Source of the DNA: Stenogyne calaminthoides
Taxonomy: Eukaryota; Streptophyta; Magnoliopsida; Lamiales; Lamiaceae
Direction of reading: 5' to 3'
Length of the DNA: 64,000 nt
NCBI GenBank assembly: GCA_037126765.1
Contig: JBBCBC010000016.1
Coordinates: 16,480,728 to 16,544,727 of the forward strand
Each line of letters opens with the position of its first letter. Within the stretch, counting starts at the first letter, position 1. The notes beneath the pieces are model-generated. The model was not told the DNA's origin. It was given only the letters and a program-made list of their open reading frames with translations, and did no database searches. Made by a program: the position numbers and the translations under genes. Shown here in pieces: positions 30,792 through 39,634 of the stretch.

Positions 30792-32335
30792 TGTTGGTGT
30801 TAGTTTCCTAGAAACAATCCTTTGTAAGGACATAATGCTAAGATAATATTCAGTATTGGTTTAATATTATTGTTTATTTAATATTAAATGTATGGCGTTA
30901 CACTTGTTTGAATATTATGTTTGATTGTTTGCATTTGTTCTTATCTGTGTTCCCATGAATCACTGTTGTCATTGATATTGTGAGAACTCAGATGACTTAA
31001 GCATGATTCTCAAATAGCCCCGATCAATGATCATCAAGAATGGGATATTGATGATGCAATTGAGATTGGTGTGCGATCTGCATCATACTCTTAGAGAGTG
31101 TATTAAGATCTCACTTACTATGAGATACTAGGTATCTCATGATGGATGCACAGATACCTTAGAGGGTATTGGTATACCCATCCGAGAAACTGTTTGATGT
31201 AGTTCCACTATATGTGTCTACGGGTGTCTCGGTAAGTGGGAACGATGTGATACTCCTTTAACTTGAAGTCAATACGCACGACATGTGTGGAGTGATGAAC
31301 TTTGACCAAGACCGACGCTTGCACCCTTCCATGGGCAGATATGGCTTGGATTGGGTTCATCGTGAAGTGCATGTGCGTGGTAGTTGAGCCAAGAATAGGA
31401 TTCATTCCTCAAAGTGGATTTAGAGAGAATACTCATCTTCTCATCATAATTGGATCAAAGTCATTAGTCAATGCACGTCAACTTGGACTTTGTGGCCAAG
31501 TGTGACATAAGTGATCAATTAGTGATTAGAGATAATATGATTAAGTTATTTGAATAGACACTTCATCATGTTCAAGACTAATCGAGTATTCGTGAATGAA
31601 AGGAAGATATCGCAATAGCCCATATTATAGTTACAGGTAAATGCACGTTTCTCGCAACGTACCTCATATATTGAGAATGTCTGATTTATTGTCTAGGGTT
31701 CAATTAAGACCGTTAGTTTGACTAATCGCTCGATATATGAGGGCCTATGGGTCACACAACAAGTAATTCCCTTTTACGGATTATAGTTGGTTGATTAAGT
31801 ATTAAACTGGATTTAATATTTAAGTTTTGGAGAATTAATTAATAGTATTAATTTGGAATTAATTATTATTACTATTTAATTAAATTAGATTTAATTAAAT
31901 AGGAATCCCAAAATAATATATGGAATATCATTGTAGGAAAATATATTTGGGGAAATCATATCTAAGTGACATAATTTGCAAGATTAGGAAATATCTTCAT
32001 AATAAAGATTGCTTAATCTTTAAGCTGGGCTTCCCCTATATATAGGACATCGTAGGGATTCATTAATCACAACAGGAAAACCTAATTTCTCCATAAAATT
32101 TAGGGTAGGAATTTTTCTAGTAAATTCCGTCTCAGATTTAACGCTGACAAATATGTGCAAGTCCGTATGAGGGGATTACGTGGATACCGTAGTAGAGAAA
32201 ACTGCATACGAATTACTGTAAGATTCCTTGTTGTGTTTATTCGTACTCGTTTATGCAATTAACTGTTCGTTGTTGGTGAACTATTAATTTCTGCTGCGCA
32301 TGTATTACGTGTTTACGTGCTAGTATATTCCAGCG
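30792..32335 (+). repeat. Family C 3' LTR (1,544 bp)
   Basis: Starts TGTTGGTGTTAGTTTCCTAG. A TATA-like TATATATAGG lies at about 32036-32045. The end reads TATATTCCAGCG, where the inverted copy has TATATTCCAACA, so the terminal CA is mutated. It abuts D LTR sequence at 32336. Confidence 0.85.
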
Positions 32336-32797
32336 GTTTTATCATGCCAAATCTAGCAAGTGGAATTTTGTTTTCGGTATGGATAATAATGTTGAGTTGT
32401 CTTTACTCCAAGGAAAAATATATTAATTAATATAAAGCTTTTCAGTGACTTAATTAATTATTGGACTAAATAATCTTAAACGCGGGAAATAATAACCGGG
32501 AGCCATATTATCGTAATATGGGTTAAGATGGATAATGCAATATTAACTTTATAGTGGAGTAAATTAATATTAATTGACAGAATAATATTGTGGCTCAATA
32601 TTGATAATTCAGAGCTCATTGGGAGATTCAATCTTAATTCTCCTAAAGGCCCCTCAAGTAGCCTAATATAAATCCAGTTAATAAAAAGGTGAATAAAATA
32701 AAAGAAATAATTATTGCCTAATTTTTTCCTAATTTTTCAAAAATTCAAGAAAAGAAAGAAGGAGATTTTCTTGGAAAGATTTTATGGAAGATAAGTA
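32336..32797 (+). repeat. Family D LTR, left part, host of Helitron insertion
   Basis: TTTTATCATGCCAAATCTAG, then AATAACCGGGAGCCATATTA and GGCCCCTCAAGTAG follow the D LTR (reverse complement of about 15575-15097). It breaks off at GAAGATAAGTA, which continues at 43544 as TTCTTATAATACAAGATT. In the uninterrupted D LTR the same join reads GAAGATATGTATTCTTGGAA. Confidence 0.85.
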
Positions 32798-32892
32798 TCT
32801 ATACATATTTAATAACAAAATGTTGGGCCAAAATATTGGGCCAAAACACTTTCATAATTTTCTAATAAAATTTTAATTATCTTAACAAATTT

Positions 32893-32975
32893 GATGTAGC
32901 TCAAATGGTATAACAAATATTGTTATTTTTCTTTGTATGCAAGAAGTACAAGGTTCAATTCCCTATATTTACCAC
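32893..32975 (+). repeat. tRNA-derived, SINE-like pol III promoter
   Basis: A-box-like TAGCTCAAATGG at 32897-32908 and B-box GGTTCAATTCC at 32952-32962, spaced as in a tRNA or SINE head. No cloverleaf acceptor stem closes around it, so it is not a tRNA gene. An AT-rich body follows. It lies 95 bp inside the Helitron. Confidence 0.5.
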
Positions 32976-33099
32976 GCATATATACTGATTATTTTTTTGA
33001 ATATTTTCTAAATTATTAATATTATTTTTAAATTTTGAAATTAGATCTATTTATACATATATAATAACAAAATATAATACAAGAAAGAAAACAATCAAC

Positions 33100-33276
33100 A
33101 AAAAAATTATTATAAATTTTTGAACTAGATCTATTTACACATATACAATAACAAAATATTATACCAAAAAAAGGAAAAGAAAATCAACAAAAAAATTATT
33201 ACAAATTTATCATGAAATTTTAAAAGTGGCACATTAATGATTAATAATATAAAATGATATATTTTGTAGTTGATAT

Positions 33277-33319
<43 letters not shown>

Positions 33320-33985
33320 TAAATCAGTTACTCCTTCCATCCTTTTTTCAGATTGCTCAGTGAATTTTGACACGGGTTTTAATGAGAAAATTCTTTATTA
33401 ATATTTGAAGGTAATAAAATAGCTTTTTGATAAGGGTATTTTATCAATTTTAGTGAATAAGATAAAAAAATAAGTCACTTTTGTATGTAATTATTAGTGA
33501 AATGTGATGTAATTTAGTGATATTTATAACGGTGGCATGAAACAAAAAAACTATTATAAATTTTTGAACTAGATCTATTTACACATATATAATAACAAAA
33601 TATTATACCAAAAAAAGGAAAAAAAATCAACAAAAAAATTATTACAAATTTATCATGAAATTTTAAAAGTGGCACATTAATGATTAATAATATAAAATGA
33701 TATATTTTATAGTTGATATAGATATATATATTTTTTTTAAATCAGTTACTCCTTCCATTTTTTTTTTTTAAGATTGCTCACTGAATTTTGACACGGGTTT
33801 TAATGAGGAAATTCTTTATTAATATTTGAAGGTAATAAAATAGCTTTTTGATAAGGGTATTTTTTCAATTTTAGTGAATAAGATAAAAAATAAGTCACTT
33901 TTGTATGTAGTTATTAGTGACATGTGATGTAATTTAGTGATGTTTATAATTGTGGCATGAACAGTTTAGTTACTTTATTGATATT
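33100..33985. repeat. Tandem duplication, about 444-bp period
   Basis: The strings TTTTTGAACTAGATCTATTT, AAAGTGGCACATTAATGATT and TTTTGACACGGGTTTTAATG occur at about 33117/33561, 33223/33668 and 33365/33787. The first unit carries an expanded TA run (33280-33316). The duplicated unit includes most of a Stowaway-like MITE. Confidence 0.8.
33280..33316. repeat. (TA)n microsatellite
   Basis: Uninterrupted TA dinucleotides, present in unit 1 of the duplication and much shorter in unit 2. Confidence 0.9.
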
Positions 33986-34046
33986 TTGAGTATGTGATAA
34001 AAGATGGACTTTTTTGAATTTTAAGCAATCTAAAAAAGATGAAGAG
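33749..34046. mobile_element. Stowaway-like MITE (298 bp), TSD TA
   Basis: Left end CTCCTTCCATTTTTTTTTTT, then AAGATTGCTCA; right end AAGCAATCTAAAAAAGATGA, then AGAG, partly inverted-complementary. TA flanks both sides (33747-33748 and 34047-34048). A second, 3'-truncated copy starts at 33331 because of the tandem duplication. Confidence 0.7.
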
Positions 34047-34272
34047 TATTATATATATGAAAATGTATAATTTATCTATGTTGTGCTCAGATAAATCACA
34101 CGTCAGCATCACCAGATTTATCACACATCAGATAACCTGAAGGCTCAGAGAACCTGAAGGCTCAGATAATCTGAAGGCTCGAGAGAACACGAAGGCTCTC
34201 GATATATCGAAGGCTATCACACGTCGCCAGGATTTAATTATCGGACGTCAGCAGGTCCCACCGAGACCACGT

Positions 34273-34398
34273 GATTTGTCGTGCTTACGCATATGTTTTG
34301 TCATGCTTTATGCACATGACTTGTCGTGCTTATCGATTTGTCGTGCTTAACGATTTGTCGTGCTTAACGATTTGTCGTGCTTATGATTTGTCGTGCTG
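34273..34398 (+). promoter_or_regulatory. 17-bp promoter repeats CGATTTGTCGTGCTTAA
   Basis: Five clear copies and further variants (TTTTGTCATGCTTT, ACTTGTCGTGCTTA) lie immediately upstream of the TATA box. The array is preserved in the other LTR (about 41925-42046), so it is an old part of the promoter. An enhancer-like role is inferred. Confidence 0.6.
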
Positions 34399-34406
34399 GT
34401 CCTCTT

Positions 34407-34414
34407 TATATAAA
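34407..34414 (+). promoter_or_regulatory. TATA box of LARD LTR
   Basis: TATATAAA, conserved at the same place in the right LTR (about 42059-42066). Confidence 0.7.
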
Positions 34415-34604
34415 GGACCTCACAGTTCATTGTAAAGGGACACACACTGGAATGTTTCCCTCATTCCAATTATATACCTACACCCACATTTCAGGGAAGA
34501 ACTACGGTTCTTCCCGTAGTGTTCTTGTTCGATTAATCACTTTGTTTGTGAGTTGTTACCAAATTAGCCACATAATACTCTCCACAAAAAACGACTCCCA
34601 ACAA

Positions 34605-34622
34605 TTGGCGCTAGAAGGAGGG
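34605..34622 (+). other. Primer-binding site of LARD
   Basis: TTGGCGCTAGAAGGAGGG, one base after the LTR end. The TGGCGC start is typical of gypsy-type elements. I cannot assign the tRNA without a search. Confidence 0.65.
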
Positions 34623-35480
34623 TCAATTGAAAAATTCGTCAAGAACAACGTCGAATTTTCGAATCCAAATCCGAAAAATCACAAGAACACAACCCAGAAA
34701 AATTCTCAATTTCATTCCTATTTACATCATCTTCCTCAATACACAAATCCAAAAACAAAAAAATCCAGAAAATACAGATGCAGATACAGAGTCAGACGAA
34801 CAGAAGGAGAGGAAGAGGAAGGTGGCCGGAAGGTGCGCTCGCCGCCGTGGCACCGCCTCACCACCGTCGCCCTCAGCTCCGCGGCCGCAGCACCAAAAAC
34901 CCCCTATCCCAAAATCAAAATTCCCAAAACAAAAAATTCACAACCCTCAAAACCCTCATATACATACACCAACATATACATACAGATACAAAAATACAGG
35001 TATACATACAGAAAAAGAAGAAAGGGAGGAGGATGAAGAAAGGGGCTGTGAAGCCGCCTCACCTCCACCGTCCTGATTCCGCAGAGGCCGGCGCCGCTCT
35101 CACCTCTGAAATCGCCGCCTCACCTCCGCCGCTGCATCTCTGCGGCCAACCGAGCACCACCGCGCCGGCATCGCCAAACACCACCCATCTCCGCCGCTGG
35201 TGCCCATCTCCGCCACTACAGCTTCGAGCTTGACTGAAGGCCACCGTCTCCATCACCATCTTCGTCGAATAAAGTAGAGCAACCGCGAGCCACCGCCGAC
35301 TCGGCGCTGCCTGCCTCCAACACCAGCACCGTCGCCGCTCCTCGGCGAGAGCCGCCTCACCTCCGCTGCCGCACCGACCTCGCCACCGCCGCTTCACACG
35401 AAACTTGATTTCGTCGCGCCATGTTGAAAGATTCATGATGCCGCGTGTGCGCCTCTGTGGAGTAAGAGCAAAGGGGGCTT
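34623..35480 (+). other. LARD leader with GC-rich CCGCC segment
   Basis: A-rich at first (about 34625-34800), then GC-rich with repeated CCGCC/CACC strings to about 35440. Frames are open in several phases and give Pro/Ser/Arg-rich low-complexity peptides; no gag domain is visible. I do not call a gene. Confidence 0.45.
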
Positions 35481-35494
35481 TGAACTAATCTGAT

Positions 35495-35716
35495 ACTCCA
35501 TTTGGGCCAAGTAATTCAGGCTGAGCAGAGTAATTGGGCCAAGATTAATTAAGTTTTTGGGCCCAATTTTTTACTTTTAATTATTGGGCCCAAGCTTATT
35601 TAATTTTGTGGGCCTGGGTAGATTGGGCTGATTATTATATGGGCCTGGGTAGCTGGCTGATTATTTGGGCCTGGGCTGTTGGCTTTATTTGTGGGCCCAA
35701 TTTTTTTTCGGCCCAA
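35495..35716 (+). repeat. Cluster of TGGGCC / GGGCCCA motifs
   Basis: About nine GGGCC motifs in 220 bp, several as the palindromic TTGGGCCCAA. TGGGCC-type motifs are known plant promoter elements (site II, TCP-associated). A run of A/T follows (35716-35750). Confidence 0.6.
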
Positions 35717-35749
35717 GTAAAAAAAAAATATATAAAAAAAAAAAAAAAA

Positions 35750-36330
35750 GCGCCAGCAGTTCAGGAGAAGAAAATTAGACGAGCACCCGGAGTCTCGTGA
35801 GCTACTCAAAGAATCTACGGGTAGTCCTTTTACCCACCCCACCAGGTTTATTATGTTTATGTCCACGTGGCTTTTCATTCATTTATTTTCATTTAATTTG
35901 GTCGTGTCACAAGAGGTCGACTTAAGACGGACGACTTAACAAAGACATTTAACGAGCTCAAGTCTATGCTCACCTGACGAACGAGTTTGTACTCTGATTC
36001 CCGCAGCAAAAAGCGAGTAATGGGTACGCAGTCTCAAAAGACGACTCGTACTTACAGATACTTCAGAAGCTCAAAAGTCGGTGATGAGTGTGGGTCGAAC
36101 TAAATAAGATGGCCCTAAGACGGGTGATCGCGACCTAAATAAGATGATCGCGAACCAAGAAAGGGGGGGTTCATAAAGTAACCCATCCGGGTCGCACCTA
36201 AATAAGACGATCAACCGATTGCAACATCAATAAGATAATAAAAACGAAAAGAAGTCGAGCGGGCATAGTAAACCCAATGTTGAATTCATTCAGAAGAAAA
36301 TGGGCACTACCGCCAAATTACAAAAAAGTC
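35750..36330 (+). other. Non-coding spacer in LARD
   Basis: No coding. Weak repeats of ACCTAAATAAGATGATCGCG (about 36090-36230) precede the first large array. Confidence 0.4.
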
Positions 36331-36955
36331 ACTTAGACGATTATGCCCGCTTACTAGCGCGAGTAATACCGCCTTTTAGCGACGATTATGCTCGCTTACT
36401 GGCGCTGGGCAATACCGCCTTCTCGGCGACGATTATGCCCGCTTTACTTCAATACAGTAATACCTTTTTTCGGCGACGATTATGCCCGCCTACTTTCGGG
36501 GTAAAGCTATATGGCCTTTTAGGGCGACGATTATGCCCGGCCACTACGGGCCGTAATACGCGCTTTTTTGGCGACGATTATGCCCGCTTATTCGCACAAA
36601 GCTATACCGCCTTTGGTGATGACGATTATGCCCGCCATTACAAGCGTTATACCGCCTTTGGCGGCGATTATGCCACGCCTTTCGGCGGCGGCAACCGCCT
36701 TCCGGCGATTATGCCCCCTACTAAAGCGCGAGCAATACCATCTTCGGCGATGATTATGCCCGGCTACTTTCGCGCCGAGCTATCTGCGCCTTCTCGGCGG
36801 CGATTATGCCCGCCTATTCGGCGCGAGCTATCGCTTTTTGGCGATGATTATGCCCCACTTCCGGCGCGAGCTATACCGCCTACCTTGGCGATTATACCCG
36901 CCTACCGGCGCGAGCACTCTGCGCACCGGCAATGATTATGCCCTTTACTTTTCGG
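36331..36955 (+). repeat. LARD tandem array A, about 48-bp units
   Basis: About fourteen units of GGCGACGATTATGCCCGCCT type followed by a variable part with GCGCGAG and AATACCGCC. Units vary by small indels. A frame of 211 codons (36300-36935) stays open only because the units are GC-rich; it slips phase from unit to unit, so I do not call it coding. Confidence 0.9.
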
Positions 36956-39165
36956 CGTCGAATTCGCTTTCGGCGGCGTCGATCCGCCGTTTTTAGCGAA
37001 GCATTCTCTGCCTTTCGGCGTCGAGATGCGTCGGCTTACCGGCGGCGAACCGGCCCGCCTCCTCGGTGTCGGCTTTCCACTAGTCGGCGATGTCGATCCG
37101 CGTTTTTAGCGGCATTCTCCACCCTACCGGTGTTGAGATCGCCGGCTTTTCCTGGCGGCGGCGACCGGCCGCCTCCTCGGCGTCGGCTTTCGCTAACCGC
37201 GGCGACGTCGATCCGCCATTTTAGCAGCATTCTCCGCCTTTCGGCGTTGAGATCGTAAAACTTTCCGGCAGCGACCAGCCCCGCCTCCCGGCGTCGGCTT
37301 TCCGCTAACTTCGGCGATGTCGATCTGCGTTTTAGCGGCATTCTCCGCCTTCTCGGCGTCGAGATCGTCGCTTACAGCGGCGACCATTCTCCATACTCCT
37401 CGGCGTCGGCTTTCCTAAATTCGGCGATATCGGTCGCCGTTTTAGCGAATATTCTCCCGCCTTCCGGCGTCCGAGATCATCGGCTTACCGCAGCGGCAAC
37501 CAGCCCCCTCCTTGGCGTCGGCTTTCCCGCTAATTGGCGATGTCGATCCGCCATTTAGCGAAAGCATTCCCGCTTTTTTCGGCGTTGTGATCGTCGGCTT
37601 TCTGGCGGCTGACGACCAGCCGCCCTATTTAGCGCGAGCTATCTACCGCGCACCGGCGGCGATTATACCCGCCTATTAACGCGAACTATACCGCCTTCTC
37701 GGCGGCGATTATGCCCTTTACTCGGCGCGAGCACTACCGCGCGCACCGGCGGCGATTATGCCCGCCTACTCGGCGTTGGCTTTCCGCTAACTCGGCGACA
37801 TCCAGTCCGCCATTTTATCGAAGCATTCTCCACCTTCTCGGCGTCGAGATGCCGGTAAACCTGCAATGACGACCAGCCCGCCTCCCGGCATTGGCTTTTC
37901 GCTAACTTTCGGCGATGTCGATGCGCCATTTTAGCGAAGCATTCTCCGCCTTCTCGGCGTCGAGATCGTCGGCTTTCACAGCAACGACCAGCCCGCCACC
38001 TCGGCGTCGGCTTTCCGCTAACTCGGCGATGTCCAGTCCGCCATTTTTAAGCGAAAGCATTCTCATCGCTTCACCGGCGATAAGATAAATACCGGCTTCG
38101 CGGCAACGGCAGCCCGCCTCCTCGGCGTCGGCTTTCCGCTAACTCGGCGATGTCCAGTCCACCGTTTTAGCGAAGCATTCTCCGTCTTCTCGGCGTCGAG
38201 ATCGTCGGCTTACACAATGACGACCAGCCCGCCTCCTCGGCATCGGCTTTCCGCTAATTCGGCGATGTCCAGTCCGCCATTTTAGCGAAGCATTCCCCGC
38301 CTTTTCGGGGTTGAGATCGTCGGCTTTCACAGCGACGACCAGCCCGCCTATTCGGCGCAGGCTATACCACCTTTTCGGCGACGATTATGCCCGCCTATTC
38401 GGCGCAGGCTATATCGCCTTCTTGGCGACGATTATGCCCGCCTACCGGCGCGAGCTCTAGCCGCACCGGCGATAATTATACCGCCTACCGGCGTCGGCTT
38501 TCGCTTTTCGGTGACATCGATCCGACATTTTAGCGAAAGCATTCTCGCCTTCTCGGCGTAAAGGGTCGTCGGCTTACCGCGGTGACGACCAACCCGCCAC
38601 CGGCATCGGCTTTCCACTTCTTTCGGCGATGTCGGTCCGCCCGTTTTAGCGAAGCATTCTCCGCCTTCTCTGCATCGAGATCCTCGGCTTTCCTGAGGGG
38701 CGACGGCCGCCTCGCCGGCGCCGTTTCCGTAACTTCAGCGATGTCGATCCGCCATTTTTAGCGAATCATTCTCCGCCTGGCGGCGATGAGATCGTCGGCT
38801 TTCACAGCAACGACCAGCCCGCCTCCTCGGCGCCGGCTTTTCCGCTTCTTCGGCGATGTCGATCCGCCGTTTAGCGAAAGCATTCTCCGCCTTCTCGGCG
38901 TTGAGATCGTCGGCTTTCACAGTGACGACCAGTCCGCCTCCTCGGCGTCGGCTTTCGGCTAATTCGGCGATGTCCAGTCCGCCATTTTTAGCAAAGCATT
39001 CTCCGCCTTCCGGCAATGAGATAAATCGGCTTTTCGCGGCGGCGACCGGCCCATACTCCCTCGGCATTGGCTTTCCGCTAACTCGGCGATATCCAGTCCG
39101 CCATTTTAGCGATGTATTCTCTGCCTTCTCGGCGATGAGATGTTGGCTCATTGTTTCGGCATGAC
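36956..39165 (+). repeat. LARD tandem array B, about 115-bp units
   Basis: About sixteen units, each with CGGCGTCGGCTTTCCGCTAA, CTCGGCGATGTCCAGTCCGC, CATTTTAGCGAAGCATTCTC and GTCGAGATCGTCGGCTTTCA, then GACGACCAGCCCGCCTCCT. Two islands of array A units lie inside it (about 37620-37780 and 38340-38500). Unit length is variable and not a multiple of three. Confidence 0.9.
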
Positions 39166-39239
39166 CGGTCCGCCTCTATCAGCATTAACCTGCTTGCCTT
39201 CATCGAATTTGGCTCTCTCCTGAGACCACGATCGGTCGA

Positions 39240-39424
39240 CCCGATTTATCTAGGGGGGGTAAAGTCGCCAAAGCTGCTTTCGTAGTAAGTGGTCGACGGC
39301 GGCGCCAAAATTTACTCCTACTCATCGCCGCCGGAACGATGCAGACGGGAGGAGAGTCGCAAACTTTCGACCATAAGTGGGTCGCATTTACTTGAGCGCA
39401 AACTCTCCTAGCTCCCTCAAGTAT
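39240..39424 (+). other. Spacer between LARD arrays
   Basis: Unique sequence with GTAAAGTCGCCAAAGCTG and a purine-rich CTAGGGGGGGTAAAG; no coding. Confidence 0.4.
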
Positions 39425-39600
39425 CTAGCTCTCTCACGAGCCATATCAGAAGACCTACTCATCTCGAGTAGGATCCCATCTAGCTCTCTCACGAGCCATA
39501 TCAGAAGACCTGCTCATCTCGAGTAGGATCCCATCTAGCTCTCTCCAACGAGCCATCACAGGCCACGCTCATCTCGAAAGGGTAATACATTTGCTCTCTC
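39425..39600 (+). repeat. About 55-bp repeat, three units
   Basis: TCTAGCTCTCTCACGAGCCA followed by TATCAGAAGACC and CATCTCGAGTAGGATCCCA, two near-identical units and a diverged third. Confidence 0.85.
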
Positions 39601-39634
39601 GAGGCGAGCCACCCATGAAGACCATTTTCTCAGC

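Larger units (their letters stand above)
16939..32335 (+). mobile_element. Ty1/copia element, family C, opened by nested insertions
   Basis: 5' LTR (16939-18307), leader and gag (20201-20607) come first. They are followed by a partial D LTR that itself holds a gypsy element (to 26034), then the C polyprotein from before the integrase to RNase H (26035-30775, interrupted by an inverted C LTR), then the 3' LTR (30792-32335). The parts run in one direction and in the right order, so they are best read as one disrupted element of about 8.4 kb after removing insertions. The gag/protease junction is missing. No matching flank duplication is visible, so unity is inferred. Confidence 0.6.
34079..34603 (+). 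repeat. LARD 5' LTR (525 bp)
   Basis: Direct repeat of 41749-42255. It has a G-box CACGTG (34268-34273), a cluster of GATTTGTCGTGCTTA repeats (about 34273-34398) and a TATA box TATATAAA (34407-34414). Confidence 0.92.

Noticed and set aside
32893..32975. tRNA gene
   Set aside because: A- and B-boxes are present, but no acceptor stem or anticodon arm closes; listed as SINE-like instead.
34377..35436. Open frames up to 219 codons in the LARD leader
   Set aside because: They begin inside the LTR or in A-rich sequence and encode low-complexity Pro/Ser/Arg peptides in several phases; no gag features.
36300..36935. 211-codon frame over array A
   Set aside because: The repeat unit is not a multiple of three, so the encoded repeat changes phase from unit to unit. 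It is open because of GC-rich repeats, not selection.
38735..39151. 138-codon minus-strand frame over array B
   Set aside because: Successive units are read in different phases, as expected for non-coding repeats.
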